Assembly (NCBI RefSeq): GCF_000003815.2
Contig: NC_049992.1
Span: forward strand, 4,409,514 to 4,473,513
Direction of reading: 5' to 3'
Source of the DNA: Branchiostoma floridae
Lineage: Eukaryota; Chordata; Leptocardii; Amphioxiformes; Branchiostomatidae
DNA: 64,000 bases
Positions 24,757 through 36,762 of the stretch are shown piece after piece. The notes under the pieces are model-generated. The model had not been told where the DNA came from. It ran no database searches and saw only the letters and a list, made by a program, of their open reading frames with translations. The position numbers were made by a program, and so were the translations under genes. Each line of letters begins with the position of its first letter. The stretch's first letter is position 1.

Positions 24757-27700
24757 CTGCATTAACAAACAGTAGTAAGCTAATACAACAAGACCAAATT
24801 GGCAAGTCCAAGACAAAGGACACAAAAATCAGACGTTCTGAAGTTCACATAGGTTACATATGAAGAATTCTGACAATTCGGAAACTCACTTATAGCAGCA
24901 GTGACAATTGATAATCAAACCGATTCTACTGAAGGTATTTCAAAAGAAAACTTATAAAGATGGAAAGACAGAAACAAATAAAGATCATCAACAAAAGCAG
25001 AGGAGAATAAATCTTCTCGAGAAGACAATAGCATAAGAATTGGTTCAAGTGTCTACAAAATATGAAACTTACAGTAACTTTTGAGAATAAAATAGGAGGA
25101 TTGAATCAGAAATAGTTAGTCTCCTCCTAAATTGAAATTTAAAGAGTCTTAGAAAGTAACTTACCTTGACAGTTCTGTACAGTCCCTCCAGGTGAACAGG
25201 TACATTTGTAGCCGCCATCTTTGTTGACACAGTGTCCGTCTTGGCATGGGTTCCTGGTACACTCATCTATGTCTGAGAAAAGAAATTTATCATCATTGCT
25301 TTATGAAACCTTTATCAAGACAGAAGAAAAGATAGAAATGAAAATAGGAATTTCAAATAATTCATGCAATGCAATATAGATGGTAGCTACAGAGACTTGT
25401 AATTTTCTCTGCTTGCTTTTTCCCCCAACGTTCATTTAACCCATTATGGGGACTTGTAAAAAAATAAGTCAACTCACCTTTGTGACAGTGCGCAGTGGAC
25501 TTGACTATTTATTGCTGCTAGATGCTAATTATATGTAATAAATAACTCACCTTGCTGACAGTTCATCCCAGTCCATCCAGGTGAGCAGGTACATTTGTAG
25601 CCGCCATCTTTGTTCACACAGTGTCCATGTTGGCATGGGTTCATGGTACACTTATTGATGTCTATCATGCAATGTTAAAACAGAGATTGTGGTTAAATGG
25701 CATTTTAGCATCATGTTGTTGGGCTTTCGAGACTAGCTTACTCTTACTAGTTGTATTGAAAAGGGATACGTTATATCAATATAACTAGTAATAAGCAACT
25801 TTTGAAAGACGATATAATTAGGAAATTTTCACATTTAACCAGGTAGTAATAGTTTACGTAATTACATAACATTGTAATTCTTTAAATATTAATTTTGATA
25901 TACAATAACGTTACATCACCTTGCTGACACTCATTAATGTCTGTGTAATGAATTAGATATCGTGCCATTATGTTAAGTCAGAAACAATAGCTCAATGTTA
26001 GAATGTCGATGCTGAATGTGAAAAGATAAAACAGTCTAGAAAAATAGCCCACCTTGGTCACAGCCCTGTCCAGTCCATCCAGGTGAGCAGGTACATTTGT
26101 AGCCGCCATCTCGGTTCACACAGCGTCCATGTTGGCATGGGTTCATGGCGCATTCATTTATGTCTGTGTGATTAATGAAATATTATGACATTGTTTAAAA
26201 TTATATTGATACCTGTGAAAATAGCTAAAGGTTAGATTGTATATGCTGAATGTCTACCTTTATTAAGGCATATTGGCCTTTACTTCTCCTTTCATCTCCA
26301 CAATGCAAATCTAAGAATACTTTGAGTTAAAGAAAAAACTCACCTTGCTGACAGTTCTGTCCAGTCCATCCAGGTGAGCAGGTACATTTGTAGCCGCCAT
26401 CTTTGTTCACACAGCGTCCATGTTGGCATGGGTTCATGGTACACTCATTGACGTCTGTGTGACAACAGAATGGATTCATGTACTAGTTAAATGAAATTCC
26501 TAGTAATGTAAGTATAATGAACATTGTGTTTAGAAGTGTTGTCTCATGTAACATAACTAGCCATTATGGGAACTAACTATAACTTATATAAGGTACAAAG
26601 TCAACTAACCTTGGCTACAGTTCTGTCCAGTCCATCCAGGTGAGCAGGCACATTTGTGGCCGCCGTCTTTGTTCACGCATTGTCCATGTTGGCATGGTTT
26701 CCTGGTACACTCATTGATGTCTGAATGCGTAATAACAACTTGTCTTGGCCGTTATGTATCAAAATTCTGAGTTTCAAAGATCTTAAAGAAATAAGCTAAG
26801 ACAATCAGAGTTGAAAAATGATTTGGAGTAACTAGTTTTATCTCCATGATGTCTCAAATACAATTGACTATCATGGAGAGAAATTAAAAGACTGAGACAA
26901 ATAAACAATCAGAATGAAGAAAGGCTAGAAAATTAATAGATTCACTTACCTTGCTGGCAGTGTTGTCCAGTCCACCCAGGTGAGCAGGTGCATTTGTAAC
27001 CAGTGCCCTCACTCTCACAGGTCCCGTACTGGCAAGGCATCTTCATACACTCGTCTGTGTTGGATGAAAATTTGAAAACATTTTACTTCAACGTGATCTT
27101 CAAATCTGCACAATTGTATTGATATTACTTACTAGTACAAAAAAGCTATAGACTGTATGATTTTGAGGGTAGCTTTCTGACTCAAAGTCAAGTCAAGGAA
27201 TTGGGGCAAGAAAGATGTTGTCTGAACAGCAACCCAGTGTTTGTCAAAGAATCTGGGTAACTCAGTGGATCGTTTTGTCTCATGTTAGGATTTACATAAT
27301 ATGCTACGGAATACTACCAAGCGGTGGGGACAGATAAGACCCAGACAACAGAAAATAATTACAAAAAAAGGTGATTTAGAGGTAATTTAGAAGCCAGAAG
27401 TACCTACCTGTGGTTGTCAGAGGGGTGAGAGCAATCGGTGTGGACTCGATGCTGGTATGGCGATCAGTCGACGTCTGTTTCAGTTCCAATCCAGATGGGG
27501 TAGAGGGCAAAGTCGAGTAGTTAACGGTTGAGCTGTTCTCCTGGTATAAATGCGTCCACCACGTAGTACTCGAGTTCACCAGATTATCCCACACTGCCAT
27601 GTTGCCACGAACCCTTAAATCATTGACATCCTGCAAATACATTGTTGGCAAAGGTAAAAGTAGTACGCCTTTTCCATGACCGAGTTTTACAGTATTGTTA

Positions 27701-30648
27701 CATAGTGTTACAGCTTATGTTAGGCATCAGTATGCTATACCTATCATGAATTCAGTGTATCAATGTCTCTCTAGAAATGTTACACTGATTAACGAGTGTT
27801 AAGCTTTTAAAAGGAATGTATTTTAGTGAAATGTCTATTGATCAAAGATTTTATGCATAGTAATCTGTTGGCCCATTTCGTGTAATATTTTTTTTAAAGT
27901 CATATGACAAGCCAATAATCAATAAAGCTGAATCAGTGAATCACCCTATAGTATTGTGTGTGAGTTGAAAAAAAAAAAGAAAAAAATAGAGCTACTTCTA
28001 CTTGGTTTATGGACCAGGTCATTAACAGAATTATGCCATTGTTATCGTGTGTGAGTAATAAAAGGGGGCCACCATAAATCTGTTTGGTTTGAAAGAAGAA
28101 GGAAGGAGAATGGAGAAAGACAAAGAACACACCAACAAAAACAATACATTTTCCCTATCGGGGGAACAAAGCTTACCTCATTTCTAGGTGTAAGAAAATG
28201 AGTTGCTAGAATTGCGGCGGAGATCGATGCTATCACCAAGATCCCGCAACCCAGAGCAAGGCAGCAAGCGTGCTTGTAGCTAGACTTCAGCCAATTCCAT
28301 AGGTCAGTTACCCGCCCTAAGATATGAAAATATTATTGTAATAAACATTTCAACAATTGTACAAGATAACAACATGTACAATGATTAAAAAAACTGGAAC
28401 AATAATTCTAGCACTGCACGAAAAGCCAAATTTGGGGGGGTGGAAATCGTGTTTCACGTGCCTGCTGATTCGAGTTTTCCTAAACTTTGCAGGTCGTCCT
28501 TCTGTCCGGGGCCCAGCACGTCTTGGGAATTGTCAGAAATGCACCACTATTCTGTGCAGGACGTGCCTGGGCCCTGAGAATTGTCGTGCAGACAGCGCGA
28601 AATCTACAGGCACGTCCTGCACAGTTAGCACACCTGTCTCCGGACATGAGCGGCAGCTGCATAATCTAGCGGCAATTATATTCTAATTATCCTCCATGGT
28701 TTGACCAAGTGCGCGTGCGCGGTCCAGGTGAGCACGTCAGGCATTACCCTTATTATCATGCAAATCTGGGTTAATCCTTGGGGCGTATTAGTCCTAGAGC
28801 TCGCCTGTACAGGCCCGAAGCAAAGTCCAGTACCATCCTTCGGGGTTTTTTACAGGGTGTTCTAAAGATATACTTTCAAGAGGGATGAGAAGTTCATCAC
28901 GCTCTTGGAGTAAAGGTACTCTCCAAGCAGAGGTTGGGCTCCGGCTCCGACGTGTTTTAGCCTTTTCTTCGGGCTTTCTACTTTACCGGGTTTGATTGAT
29001 GCGCGCCAGGGGACGCGCCAGGAGACAGAAAACGGTACAAACGATTTCCAGCGCCGACGGCAGGAGCCGTCGCTAGGTAGGTCCGGGGAAATGTTGAAAT
29101 TTAGACCTTATGAAACACGATTTCCTGCATTTTGAGGGACAGACTTTGCTGGCAGGCTATGCTAAATTTAATGACATCTCTGTCAGAGAAATAGATTTTT
29201 TATGGCGACGAACGCCGGAGCGTAGGGGGCACCAACCGTTGCAAGGGACGTCCATAGAACAAAAAAGACATCTTTACCATCTGAATCTTGATTTCCTGAA
29301 TTCGGGGGCACATTTTGCTTGTATTTACTATGGCCCCTAAGGCCATTTTTTCGATGGCCATCTCCCCAGGCTAAAAATACTTTTCATACCAAAGTCATGA
29401 CAGTCCGTTAACCCCTTCTCGGATTATCTTTCAAAATCTGAAACCAAACCGTCTCCTGTAGTGCCAAAAGCCACTACTCACTCTCTACCCCAAGAACTAT
29501 CTATCAACTGTCCCGATCATACCATGTCCAGAACTCGAGATATCAAGACAGGAAGTTCCACTGCAGTACCATAAAAAACCGCCGGGGGCCTAAAATCTAA
29601 TCTTTTTTTTAGGTCTCATTAAGTTCTACCCACGCGTTAGATACCAGTAGAATCCCTTCAGGCATTCTCCAGTTATGCTGTTCATTTAAATTCATATATA
29701 CAAACATATAACCACAACCTACCGAAAACATAGCCTTCTATGTGAAAGTAATTGTTAAAGTCGTCGTACCATTTGATACCTGTTGACGAGCACTTGAAAT
29801 GTACATCGGATTTGCACAAAGACCATCGGCGTCCTTACGTCTGTTTTGGGGACTCCGAGGACCATTCTCATTGGAGACATCCCTAATGTCATTTGAAGGG
29901 CGATTTTCGTCAAAGGTAACACCAGGCGACTTAGCCAAAGGTTCATCAGATACAGTTGGATCAGTTGCACTTTGAAGAGGTCCTGGTGCTTCTGAAGATG
30001 CTTCCCCGCGATTTGTTTCACCCCTACACGTGTATGAAACAGTGTATGGTCCAATGTGGTCCAACACATAAGAATGGCTGTTTCCATCTTGAGCATGCTG
30101 TTCATATGTATCAGGGTTTACGTCGGTGTGAACGTCTGAAGTTGTGCTTTGTGCTTCGGATTCTTCTTCCGTATCCATGTCTTGATCATCTGCATCTGTA
30201 TGAGAAACTGTCGACCAGTCTGGGTCTCCATCACTTGCTGCATATCTGGGTATGGCATTACTGATGTATGCTTCGATGTTGTCAAATACGTAAAAATGAC
30301 TGTGCTCATTTTGAGCATGCTGTTCATATGTATCGGGGTTTCCGTCGGTGTGAATGTTGAAAGTTGCTCTTTGTGCCCCGTCTTCGGATTCTTGTTCCGT
30401 ATCCATGTCTTGATCATCTCCATCCGTATGAGGCACTGTCTCTTCAGCACACGATGGCATTTCATCTTGCCGGATATTTGAAGAGCCTGTACCGGAGGTT
30501 GGGTTGTTTCTCTTGTATAGGACACTTAGATCATTGGTCCTTAAAATGCTTGTCGACCAGTCTGGGTCTCCATCACTTGCTGCAAATGTGGGGTTGGGAT
30601 TTCTGACCTTGGGCTGTAGGTTTGCTGCGTCTGGCGAATGATCCAAAA
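22972..30648 (-). CDS. Gene C: membrane EGF plus C-type lectin receptor with a different cytoplasmic tail
   Basis: Exon model, 5' to 3' on minus: 30648-29770, 28316-28177, 27630-27408, 27054-26950, 26720-26610, 26454-26344, 26163-26053, (25940-25920 micro-exon), 25661-25551, 25272-25165, 24756-24586, 23605-23430, 23070-22972. All phases join, and from the first listed exon there are 788 codons including stop. The initiator exon is not certain; 33059-32957 is a candidate whose ATG and phase fit and would give 822 residues. The membrane, stalk, EGF and lectin parts match B and D, but the tail exon is unrelated to theirs. The head has EPN (23484-23492) and WDD. C lies convergent to B and in tandem with D and E. 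Confidence 0.8.
23720..23990. repeat. Octamer-repeat fragment in gene C lectin intron
   Basis: Contains TTGACTTCATGATATT, ATGCAAAT and a TAATTTCCATAATGAATGAGGA segment matching the 8786-10019 family. A related fragment sits in the equivalent D intron (43650-44050) and at both edges of the gap in E. Confidence 0.6.
25165..27054 (-). CDS. Gene C EGF array: six EGF exons and one 21-nt EGF relic exon
   Basis: Exons 27054-26950 (105 nt, lacks the GM start seen in B and D), 26720-26610, 26454-26344, 26163-26053, 25661-25551 (111 nt each) and 25272-25165 (108 nt, one Gln fewer). All are phase 1-1. Repeat 5 (25661) starts DINKC, so the Glu calcium ligand is replaced by Lys. The last repeat has GGTVQNC where others have GWTGQNC, losing the conserved Trp. 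Between repeats 4 and 5 a 21-nt remnant keeps both splice sites (see separate entry). Confidence 0.88.
25920..25940 (-). CDS. Gene C 21-nt micro-exon derived from an EGF exon
   Basis: The start (ACATTAATGAGTGT) and end (CAGCAAG) of an EGF exon are joined with the middle 90 nt missing. CAG acceptor and GTGATG donor remain and the 21-nt length keeps phase 1-1; it would add DINECQQ. One unpaired cysteine would be introduced. Whether it is spliced in or skipped cannot be told from sequence. Confidence 0.55.
27408..27630 (-). CDS. Gene C stalk exon
   Basis: 223 nt, phase 0 to 1, encoding [18 protein letters not shown], then NSST, ENSST and NYST, followed by a Thr/Ser/Pro-rich end. Three N-x-S/T sites and the Ser/Thr density fit a glycosylated extracellular stalk. 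Its counterpart in D is 49173-49395; no known domain recognised. Confidence 0.85.
28177..28316 (-). CDS. Gene C transmembrane exon
   Basis: 140 nt, phase 1 to 0. Same [13 protein letters not shown] lead and hydrophobic [13 protein letters not shown] core as B and D, with a different short C-terminal end (THFLTPRNE) and GAG/GTAAGC donor. Confidence 0.85.
28317..29769 (-). other. Gene C intron between tail and membrane exons
   Basis: Contains a GC-rich foreign-looking stretch (about 28430-29340) with a perfect 18-bp inverted repeat (28552-28569 / 28607-28624) and internal duplications (ATTTCCTG-ATT...TTTTGCT at about 29120 and 29290). A reverse-oriented octamer-repeat fragment runs from about 29380 to 29690. 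No gene supported. Confidence 0.5.
29770..30648 (-). CDS. Gene C cytoplasmic tail exon, internally duplicated
   Basis: 879 nt, phase 1-1. Acceptor CAG precedes 30648; donor G/GTACGA follows 29770. The exon is open throughout and encodes about 292 hydrophilic residues. Two diverged copies of a unit of about 85 residues appear in order: AASDGDPDWST, then HTD-DDQDMDTE-ESE, then HTD-NPDTYEQHAQ, then HS-YV-D-I--Y. Near its end ANPMYI gives an NPxY motif, known in other proteins as an endocytic or PTB-domain site. It occupies the place of exon 2 of B and D but shares no recognisable sequence with it. The linkage to the membrane exon is by phase and position, not by transcript. Confidence 0.65.
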
Positions 30649-32956
30649 CTGCATAAAGTTGATGAACATTTATTAATTTGAGGCCCCCACTTCTAAGTCC
30701 TATAACTCTTGAACTACGTGATGTATGGCCACCAAATTTTTAGTAGATGATACAGACATAATATCTGACAAGTAGAAGACGTTACGTTGACGTAATATGA
30801 CGTAATTGTGACGTCATCAATTTGATTGTATTGGCCGGACCCATGAAAATAGGGTATTCTCACAAAACTTCACGGTTTGCTCCAAAAATGTAACAGCAGG
30901 TGCAGATAAAGAAATGATAATATTTGTTACTACTTGCGTTGCCAAAAGCAACATCAATGACGTCATAATGAGGTCATCAAATGACGTCATGCACAACTCC
31001 GATATCAGTTGGGCTCCGCCATATTATATCCACAATTCAATTGTCAAGAATACTTTTTTGCAACAAATTATCAAAAAAGGTAGTGTAAATAGACTAAATA
31101 CATTCATTTAGATCGTTTTTGGTGAAAAAATACCAGGTAGTTTCAAATTCAAAGGGATAATAAGCTAGTTTTCTTATGATATCTTTTTCTGGCCATACGG
31201 TCCGCCATCTTGGATTTTGGGCCGATGACGTCATCAAATTAGCATAATTTATGCATAAATAATTATGAAAGATATTCTAAATAACATAAGATTTTATTTA
31301 TGTACGAAAATAGCAGTAATAAAGCAAATAAACGTGAAAAATACATTGTTAGAACCAAAATGAGCGATTTTTGGCAAAACTGCCTGTCAACAAACTGCCT
31401 CAAAAGCCCCCCACCCGGTCTGAATAGGGTTAATTAAGGTTTTCAGTTATGGTGACTTATTCCTAGANNNNNNNNNNNNNNNNNNNNNNNNNNNNNNNNN
31501 NNNNNNNNNNNNNNNNNNNNNNNNNNNNNNNNNNNNNNNNNNNNNNNNNNNNNNNNNNNNNNNNNNNNNNNNNNNNNNNNNNNNNNNNNNNNNNNNNNNN
31601 NNNNNNNNNNNNNNNNNNNNNNNNNNNNNNNNNNNNNNNNNNNNNNNNNNNNNNNNNNNNNNNNNNNNNNNNNNNNNNNNNNNNNNNNNNNNNNNNNNNN
31701 NNNNNNNNNNNNNNNNNNNNNNNNNNNNNNNNNNNNNNNNNNNNNNNNNNNNNNNNNNNNNNNNNNNNNNNNNNNNNNNNNNNNNNNNNNNNNNNNNNNN
31801 NNNNNNNNNNNNNNNNNNNNNNNNNNNNNNNNNNNNNNNNNNNNNNNNNNNNNNNNNNNNNNNNNNNNNNNNNNNNNNNNNNNNNNNNNNNNNNNNNNNN
31901 NNNNNNNNNNNNNNNNNNNNNNNNNNNNNNNNNNNNNNNNNNNNNNNNNNNNNNNNNNNNNNNNNNNNNNNNNNNNNNNNNNNNNNNNNNNNNNNNNNNN
32001 NNNNNNNNNNNNNNNNNNNNNNNNNNNNNNNNNNNNNNNNNNNNNNNNNNNNNNNNNNNNNNNNNNNNNNNNNNNNNNNNNNNNNNNNNNNNNNNNNNNN
32101 NNNNNNNNNNNNNNNNNNNNNNNNNNNNNNNNNNNNNNNNNNNNNNNNNNNNNNNNNNNNNNNNNNNNNNNNNNNNNNNNNNNNNNNNNNNNNNNNNNNN
32201 NNNNNNNNNNNNNNNNNNNNNNNNNNNNNNNNNNNNNNNNNNNNNNNNNNNNNNNNNNNNNNNNNNNNNNNNNNNNNNNNNNNNNNNNNNNNNNNNNNNN
32301 NNNNNNNNNNNNNNNNNNNNNNNNNNNNNNNNNNNNNNNNNNNNNNNNNNNNNNNNNNNNNNNNNNNNNNNNNNNNNNNNNNNNNNNNNNNNNNNNNNNN
32401 NNNNNNNNNNNNNNNNNNNNNNNNNNNNNNNNNNNNNNNNNNNNNNNNNNNNNNNNNNNNNNNNNNNCTGTGTATGTTATTTGCATATACTTTAAGTTAA
32501 AAAAACGGCCACGGAATAAATGAATGTCCACAAAACCAATAAAGAAGCACATTGCAGGTACAAAGTGGAAACGTAAAATACGTCGATTAAGGTTAGACTT
32601 CCAGGCAATAAGGTACGTAATAGTTACTCAAGCAACCGGAGATTCAGAACACTTTTCAGTAACAACATACTATTACAAATCTAAATGACAAGTGGTACCA
32701 GAGACGGTCCATGTATCCTTCGCCTGTATGAAATACAAAAAGACTCAACTAATCTTCAAGTCATCAATAGTCGATGTTCATCTTATCACATTCACATTAT
32801 CTTTAGTAAAGATTGTTTGTCGATTAAGATAAATAAATAAATAAATGTGGAAGATTTCTTAGCCCGTCATTGTTTGTGCCTTACCTGTGGCAGATAGTGC
32901 CTCCTCCTCTGGCTCTGTCGTCACAGACATCATCATACGGACATCAGACAACTTAC
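30649..32956 (-). other. Upstream of the gene C tail exon: CRE palindromes and gap
   Basis: Four perfect TGACGTCA palindromes stand at 30809, 30958, 30982 and 31226 in AT-rich sequence that resembles a dispersed repeat. A 1000-N gap (31468-32467) follows, whose round length suggests an unknown size. No exon seen. Confidence 0.5.
31468..32467. other. Assembly gap (1000 N)
   Basis: Exactly 1000 N, probably a placeholder length. Lies between the tail exon and the candidate first exon of gene C. Confidence 0.95.
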
Positions 32957-33059
32957 CCTTGGAACTGGTGAGGAGGAAATAACTTTTCATGGCATGAACT
33001 CTCGGTGCAGTTTGACTGAAACTGATGTTTCTATTTTGCCGAAAAATATTGATGTACAT
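32957..33059 (-). CDS. Candidate 5' exon of gene C
   Basis: ATG at 33059 opens 34 codons (MYINIFRQNRN, then SYFLLTSSK) ending phase 1 at AAGG/GTAAGT, a strong donor that fits the tail exon. The sequence just upstream of the ATG continues the frame as RANPMYI, echoing ANPMYI of the 29770-30648 exon, so this could instead be a duplicated tail-exon end. A second donor (ACAG/GTAAGG near 32886) also fits phase 1. Confidence 0.35.
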
Positions 33060-35200
33060 CGGATTTGCACGAAGATAATAAAGAAGGCTTGCATTTTCTG
33101 ATAATTTATGTCAATGAGGTCCTCATTTACATTATCAATGTTCAATGATGTTCAACTGTACATAACTTCCAAATGCTGCAAGAAAGAAAATACCATCATT
33201 TGCACGACGGCATTAAAAAAAATTCTAGTTGATTATGCAAATTAGGTCTTTATTTGCATAATATGTATATATCAATATTCTTGTCTTTCTCAGTTACAAA
33301 TGTCACATTGCCACACTCTTGTAATGGAATAGAGCGGGTTTAGACAATGTGCTTATTAATTATGCAAATTAAATTCTAATTCATATGTAATTAGATGAAG
33401 CATCACTTATTTGATAAGCTATCTACATACCAAAAATCATGACGATCCGTCAACCCCTTCTTGAGTTATTCGTTCTCAAAGTCTGACACTAAACCGGTCC
33501 CTACCCAAAACAAGTGACCGTAGGTAACATACTCTGTGACCTAATTATGGTTTATATCGGTTGTGATGTTTTCTGTGGTGCATGACTTGGTGCTTATATC
33601 GCATACAAAACACATCACACCGACTTATACCAAAACGTACTTAAAAGCTAACATACAATCGAGCGACACCAAATGAAAACAACCACATAGCTTCACAATG
33701 GATACCTGAGACGCACACCATTATTGTAAAAAGTGGGGCAATGACAGTTGTGGATATCTGCTTGGAGATAAGTAATTAGCAACCCCCATGGTCTATAGGC
33801 CAGCTGTTCCACAATACCAGGGAAATAGGGGTGATTTCTTAAAGTATTACATCGATAATGAAAACAACTACTGCGAAAAATAGACATCCCAAGGATCAAA
33901 CACGTTCTAACCATAAAATGCATATGACTATCAACCGCGCAAAATGTTAACAGTATGCTATGTGAAACCAACCTCAATACTAGATACGCAAAGCCAAACA
34001 AGATGGTATATTCCGACGAGGACAACATCTGCTTGACGATATCCAATTACCACAAGGCTTAATGCGCAGATTATAAGGAAGACCTGGACCACTATACCGG
34101 ACGGCNNNNNNNNNNNNNNNNNNNNNNNNNNNNNNNNNNNNNNNNNNNNNNNNNNNNNNNNNNNNNNNNNNNNNNNNNNNNNNNNNNNNNNNNNNNNNNN
34201 NNNNNNNNNNNNNNNNNNNNNNNNNNNNNNNNNNNNNNNNNNNNNNNNNNNNNNNNNNNNNNNNNNNNNNNNNNNNNNNNNNNNNNNNNNNNNNNNNNNN
34301 NNNNNNNNNNNNNNNNNNNNNNNNNNNNNNNNNNNNNNNNNNNNNNNNNNNNNNNNNNNNNNNNNNNNNNNNNNNNNNNNNNNNNNNNNNNNNNNNNNNN
34401 NNNNNNNNNNNNNNNNNNNNNNNNNNNNNNNNNNNNNNNNNNNNNNNNNNNNNNNNNNNNNNNNNNNNNNNNNNNNNNNNNNNNNNNNNNNNNNNNNNNN
34501 NNNNNNNNNNNNNNNNNNNNNNNNNNNNNNNNNNNNNNNNNNNNNNNNNNNNNNNNNNNNNNNNNNNNNNNNNNNNNNNNNNNNNNNNNNNNNNNNNNNN
34601 NNNNNNNNNNNNNNNNNNNNNNNNNNAACCGCCAGGGGGCCCCAACCTACACCGCTAACTCTCGGCCCCAAGAGATAGCTACCACTCAAAATTCATAACT
34701 ACATATCAAACCTAGAAATTCCGCTGTAACAGAAGTTCCGAAGTGCATACCGTAACAAGCCACTAGGGGCCCACAATCTAGCCGTGTTCTCGAGTTATGC
34801 TGGTTTTCTAAAAACAAGAGTTGGGAGACCTCGTATCTCCTTAAAATACCGGATTATGTAAATGACTTCCACATTTACATTATTTATGCTTCGTTATGTA
34901 CACCTTTAAATAACTTACACGGCTCACAATGTAGGTTGTCCAATGATTTACCACTTTTACATTAATCATGCAAATTAGGTACTTATTTGCATAATTGGTA
35001 TCAGTTGATATTCCACCTGCCACAAACAATATATATTACAGGTATTTGAGTCCTATGATGGAAAAAATCATACATATAGATTTTCCTCATTAAATATGCA
35101 AATTAAGTACCAGTTTGCATAATTTGCATTTTATGATGTACATATCTGTCTAAGCTACCTACGTACCATAATAGGGGCATTTCCTCTGGATAGTTTTAAA
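33060..35200 (-). repeat. Mosaic of octamer-repeat copies, reverse orientation, with a gap
   Basis: Repeated reverse-complement matches to the 8786-10019 family: ATGCAAATTA, TTTGCATAAT, ATCATGACGATCCGTCAACC (33435-33460) and ACTAAACCGGTCCCT. No host gene is visible. Gap 34106-34626 interrupts it. Confidence 0.6.
34106..34626. other. Assembly gap (521 N)
   Basis: Run of N inside the repeat mosaic. Confidence 0.95.
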
Positions 35201-35411
35201 GAACACTTGCAGATATATGTGCAAAAGTTAGGTGTGGCGGGTCGTTCAGTGTAATCAGCGAAGGTAATCAAACAGTTTGTACTCTGTACATTGAAAGATT
35301 CATGAGACATGCGAGAACCGTACACTAGTAACACACACGGTGTACGCGGTCCACTGAAAGATTCACGAGGAACGTTACTTTGATTTTAAGTTGATCCACT
35401 GCCTGAAAGTG

Positions 35412-36483
35412 TTATTATTACCTCCATGAAATGTCATGGAGGTTATATTTTACCCAGCGTTTGTGTGTGTGTCTGTCTGTCTGTCAACAAGATATCTCAA
35501 GAACGGCTGGATGGATTAGTTTCATACTTGGTGTGTTGGTGGGGTGCGATGAAATCTAGAAGTGATTAGATTTTGGGCCCCCTAGCGGCTTCCCTTGGTA
35601 CTGCAGCGCAACTTCCGGTTTTGCTATCTCGTGTTCTGAACATGCTATGGTCCCAATTTTTAGGTGTTACATAGCTCTTGTGCTCAGGAATAAGTGACAT
35701 AAGTTTGGGCTCCCTAGCGTCTAGTTTTGGGATAGCAGGGGCATTTTTGTTAAAAACTTCTGAAGACGATAACTCAAGAAAGGAACAGCGGATTTTCATG
35801 ATTTTTAGTATGTAGGTACCTCAGACAATGTTGTACAAAATGAAATACTAATTATGCAAAATTATATTACATTTGCATAATTAATGAGAATATTCTATCA
35901 TAGCAGTTTTTTCTATGTATCTCTTGTCCCTGACGTGATATGGTCTTGACATTTGGCTGGTAGATAGCTTTTAGTGTCATGACAAAGTGGGGCAAGTTTC
36001 AGCCCCCTAACATTTAATTTGGGAACTGCAGGGGCGTTTTTGTCAAGACATTCCAATGAGGATAACTGCAGAAAGGATTGACGGATTGGCATCATGTTAG
36101 GCATGCGGGTACCTTAGGCAAAGATGTTCATAATGATATACATGTTATGCAAATGAGAGCTTAATTTGCATAATTCATGAGGAAATTGTATGATTCCATT
36201 TTTTTCAATAACTGGACTTCAATAAATGTAACACATGTTAATTATGATAGGTAGAATATAAGCAGATACCAAATATGGTAATGAGGAACTTATTTGCATA
36301 ATTTATGTAAAAATTGCAAAACCGCTGTATGATCAATAATGGGAATTTTATAATTGTGACATGCGTACGTTAGTCAATGATGAACAACACCATGCATAAA
36401 TTATGTTCATGTGTTAGTCAATTTCTTGAAATTTATGAAAGCTCTAAATTTTCATGGAGGTATGAGGTCGCCGAACTCTAGTT
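35412..36483 (+). mobile_element. Full-length octamer-rich element, second copy
   Basis: Starts TTATTATTACC followed by an 8-bp stem hairpin (CCTCCATG / CATGGAGG) and ends TCATGGAGG-TATGAGGTCG-CCGAACTCTAGTT. Size (1.07 kb), ends and internal order match 8786-10019. A 3'-end-only fragment lies at about 36729-36762. Confidence 0.65.
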
Positions 36484-36599
36484 GTTATTATTATTACCAT
36501 TATAATAATAAGTTATCTTGAGTTATTTGTATTGTAAATAGTTGACACCTGACGTTTAGTTATTTAAGTTTGACCTTTGATTTCAATTTTGATTCAGTT

Positions 36600-36714
36600 G
36601 TTGTGATTTTGTGTTATTTTATGTTGGGGTCTCCCGGCCCCTCAGGAGGTATTGCAAAACGCCAGTAGGCGATGTATTTTCCTGGTTGAATAAATAAACT
36701 GAACTGAACCAGTT
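36600..36714 (+). repeat. CR1-like retroposon 3' end
   Basis: GGGGTCTCCCGGCCCCTCAG, a GCCAGTAGGCGA hairpin and TTTTCCTGGTTGAATAAATAAACTGAAC repeats; typical short-tailed LINE terminus. A similar end occurs at about 40083-40152 (TTTTCCTGGTTAAATAAATG with AAATG repeats). Confidence 0.55.
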
Positions 36715-36762
36715 GTAAAGGTAAAATCATTTGGCAAAAGTATGGGGTCGTGGAACTCTAGT

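Noticed and set aside
24586-24823. A signal-peptide-like stretch (LPIWSCCISLLLFVNA) in frame before lectin exon 1 of C, and similarly before that of E (63912-63967), suggesting a secreted lectin-only form.
   Set aside because: No ATG opens the frame (it starts GTG in C, TTG in E). The hydrophobic residues come from the pyrimidine tract of the acceptor, and D and B lack the feature.
28480-28686. Open frames on both strands in the GC-rich block of the C intron.
   Set aside because: They follow from the inverted repeat and base composition; no splice context or similarity to a known domain.
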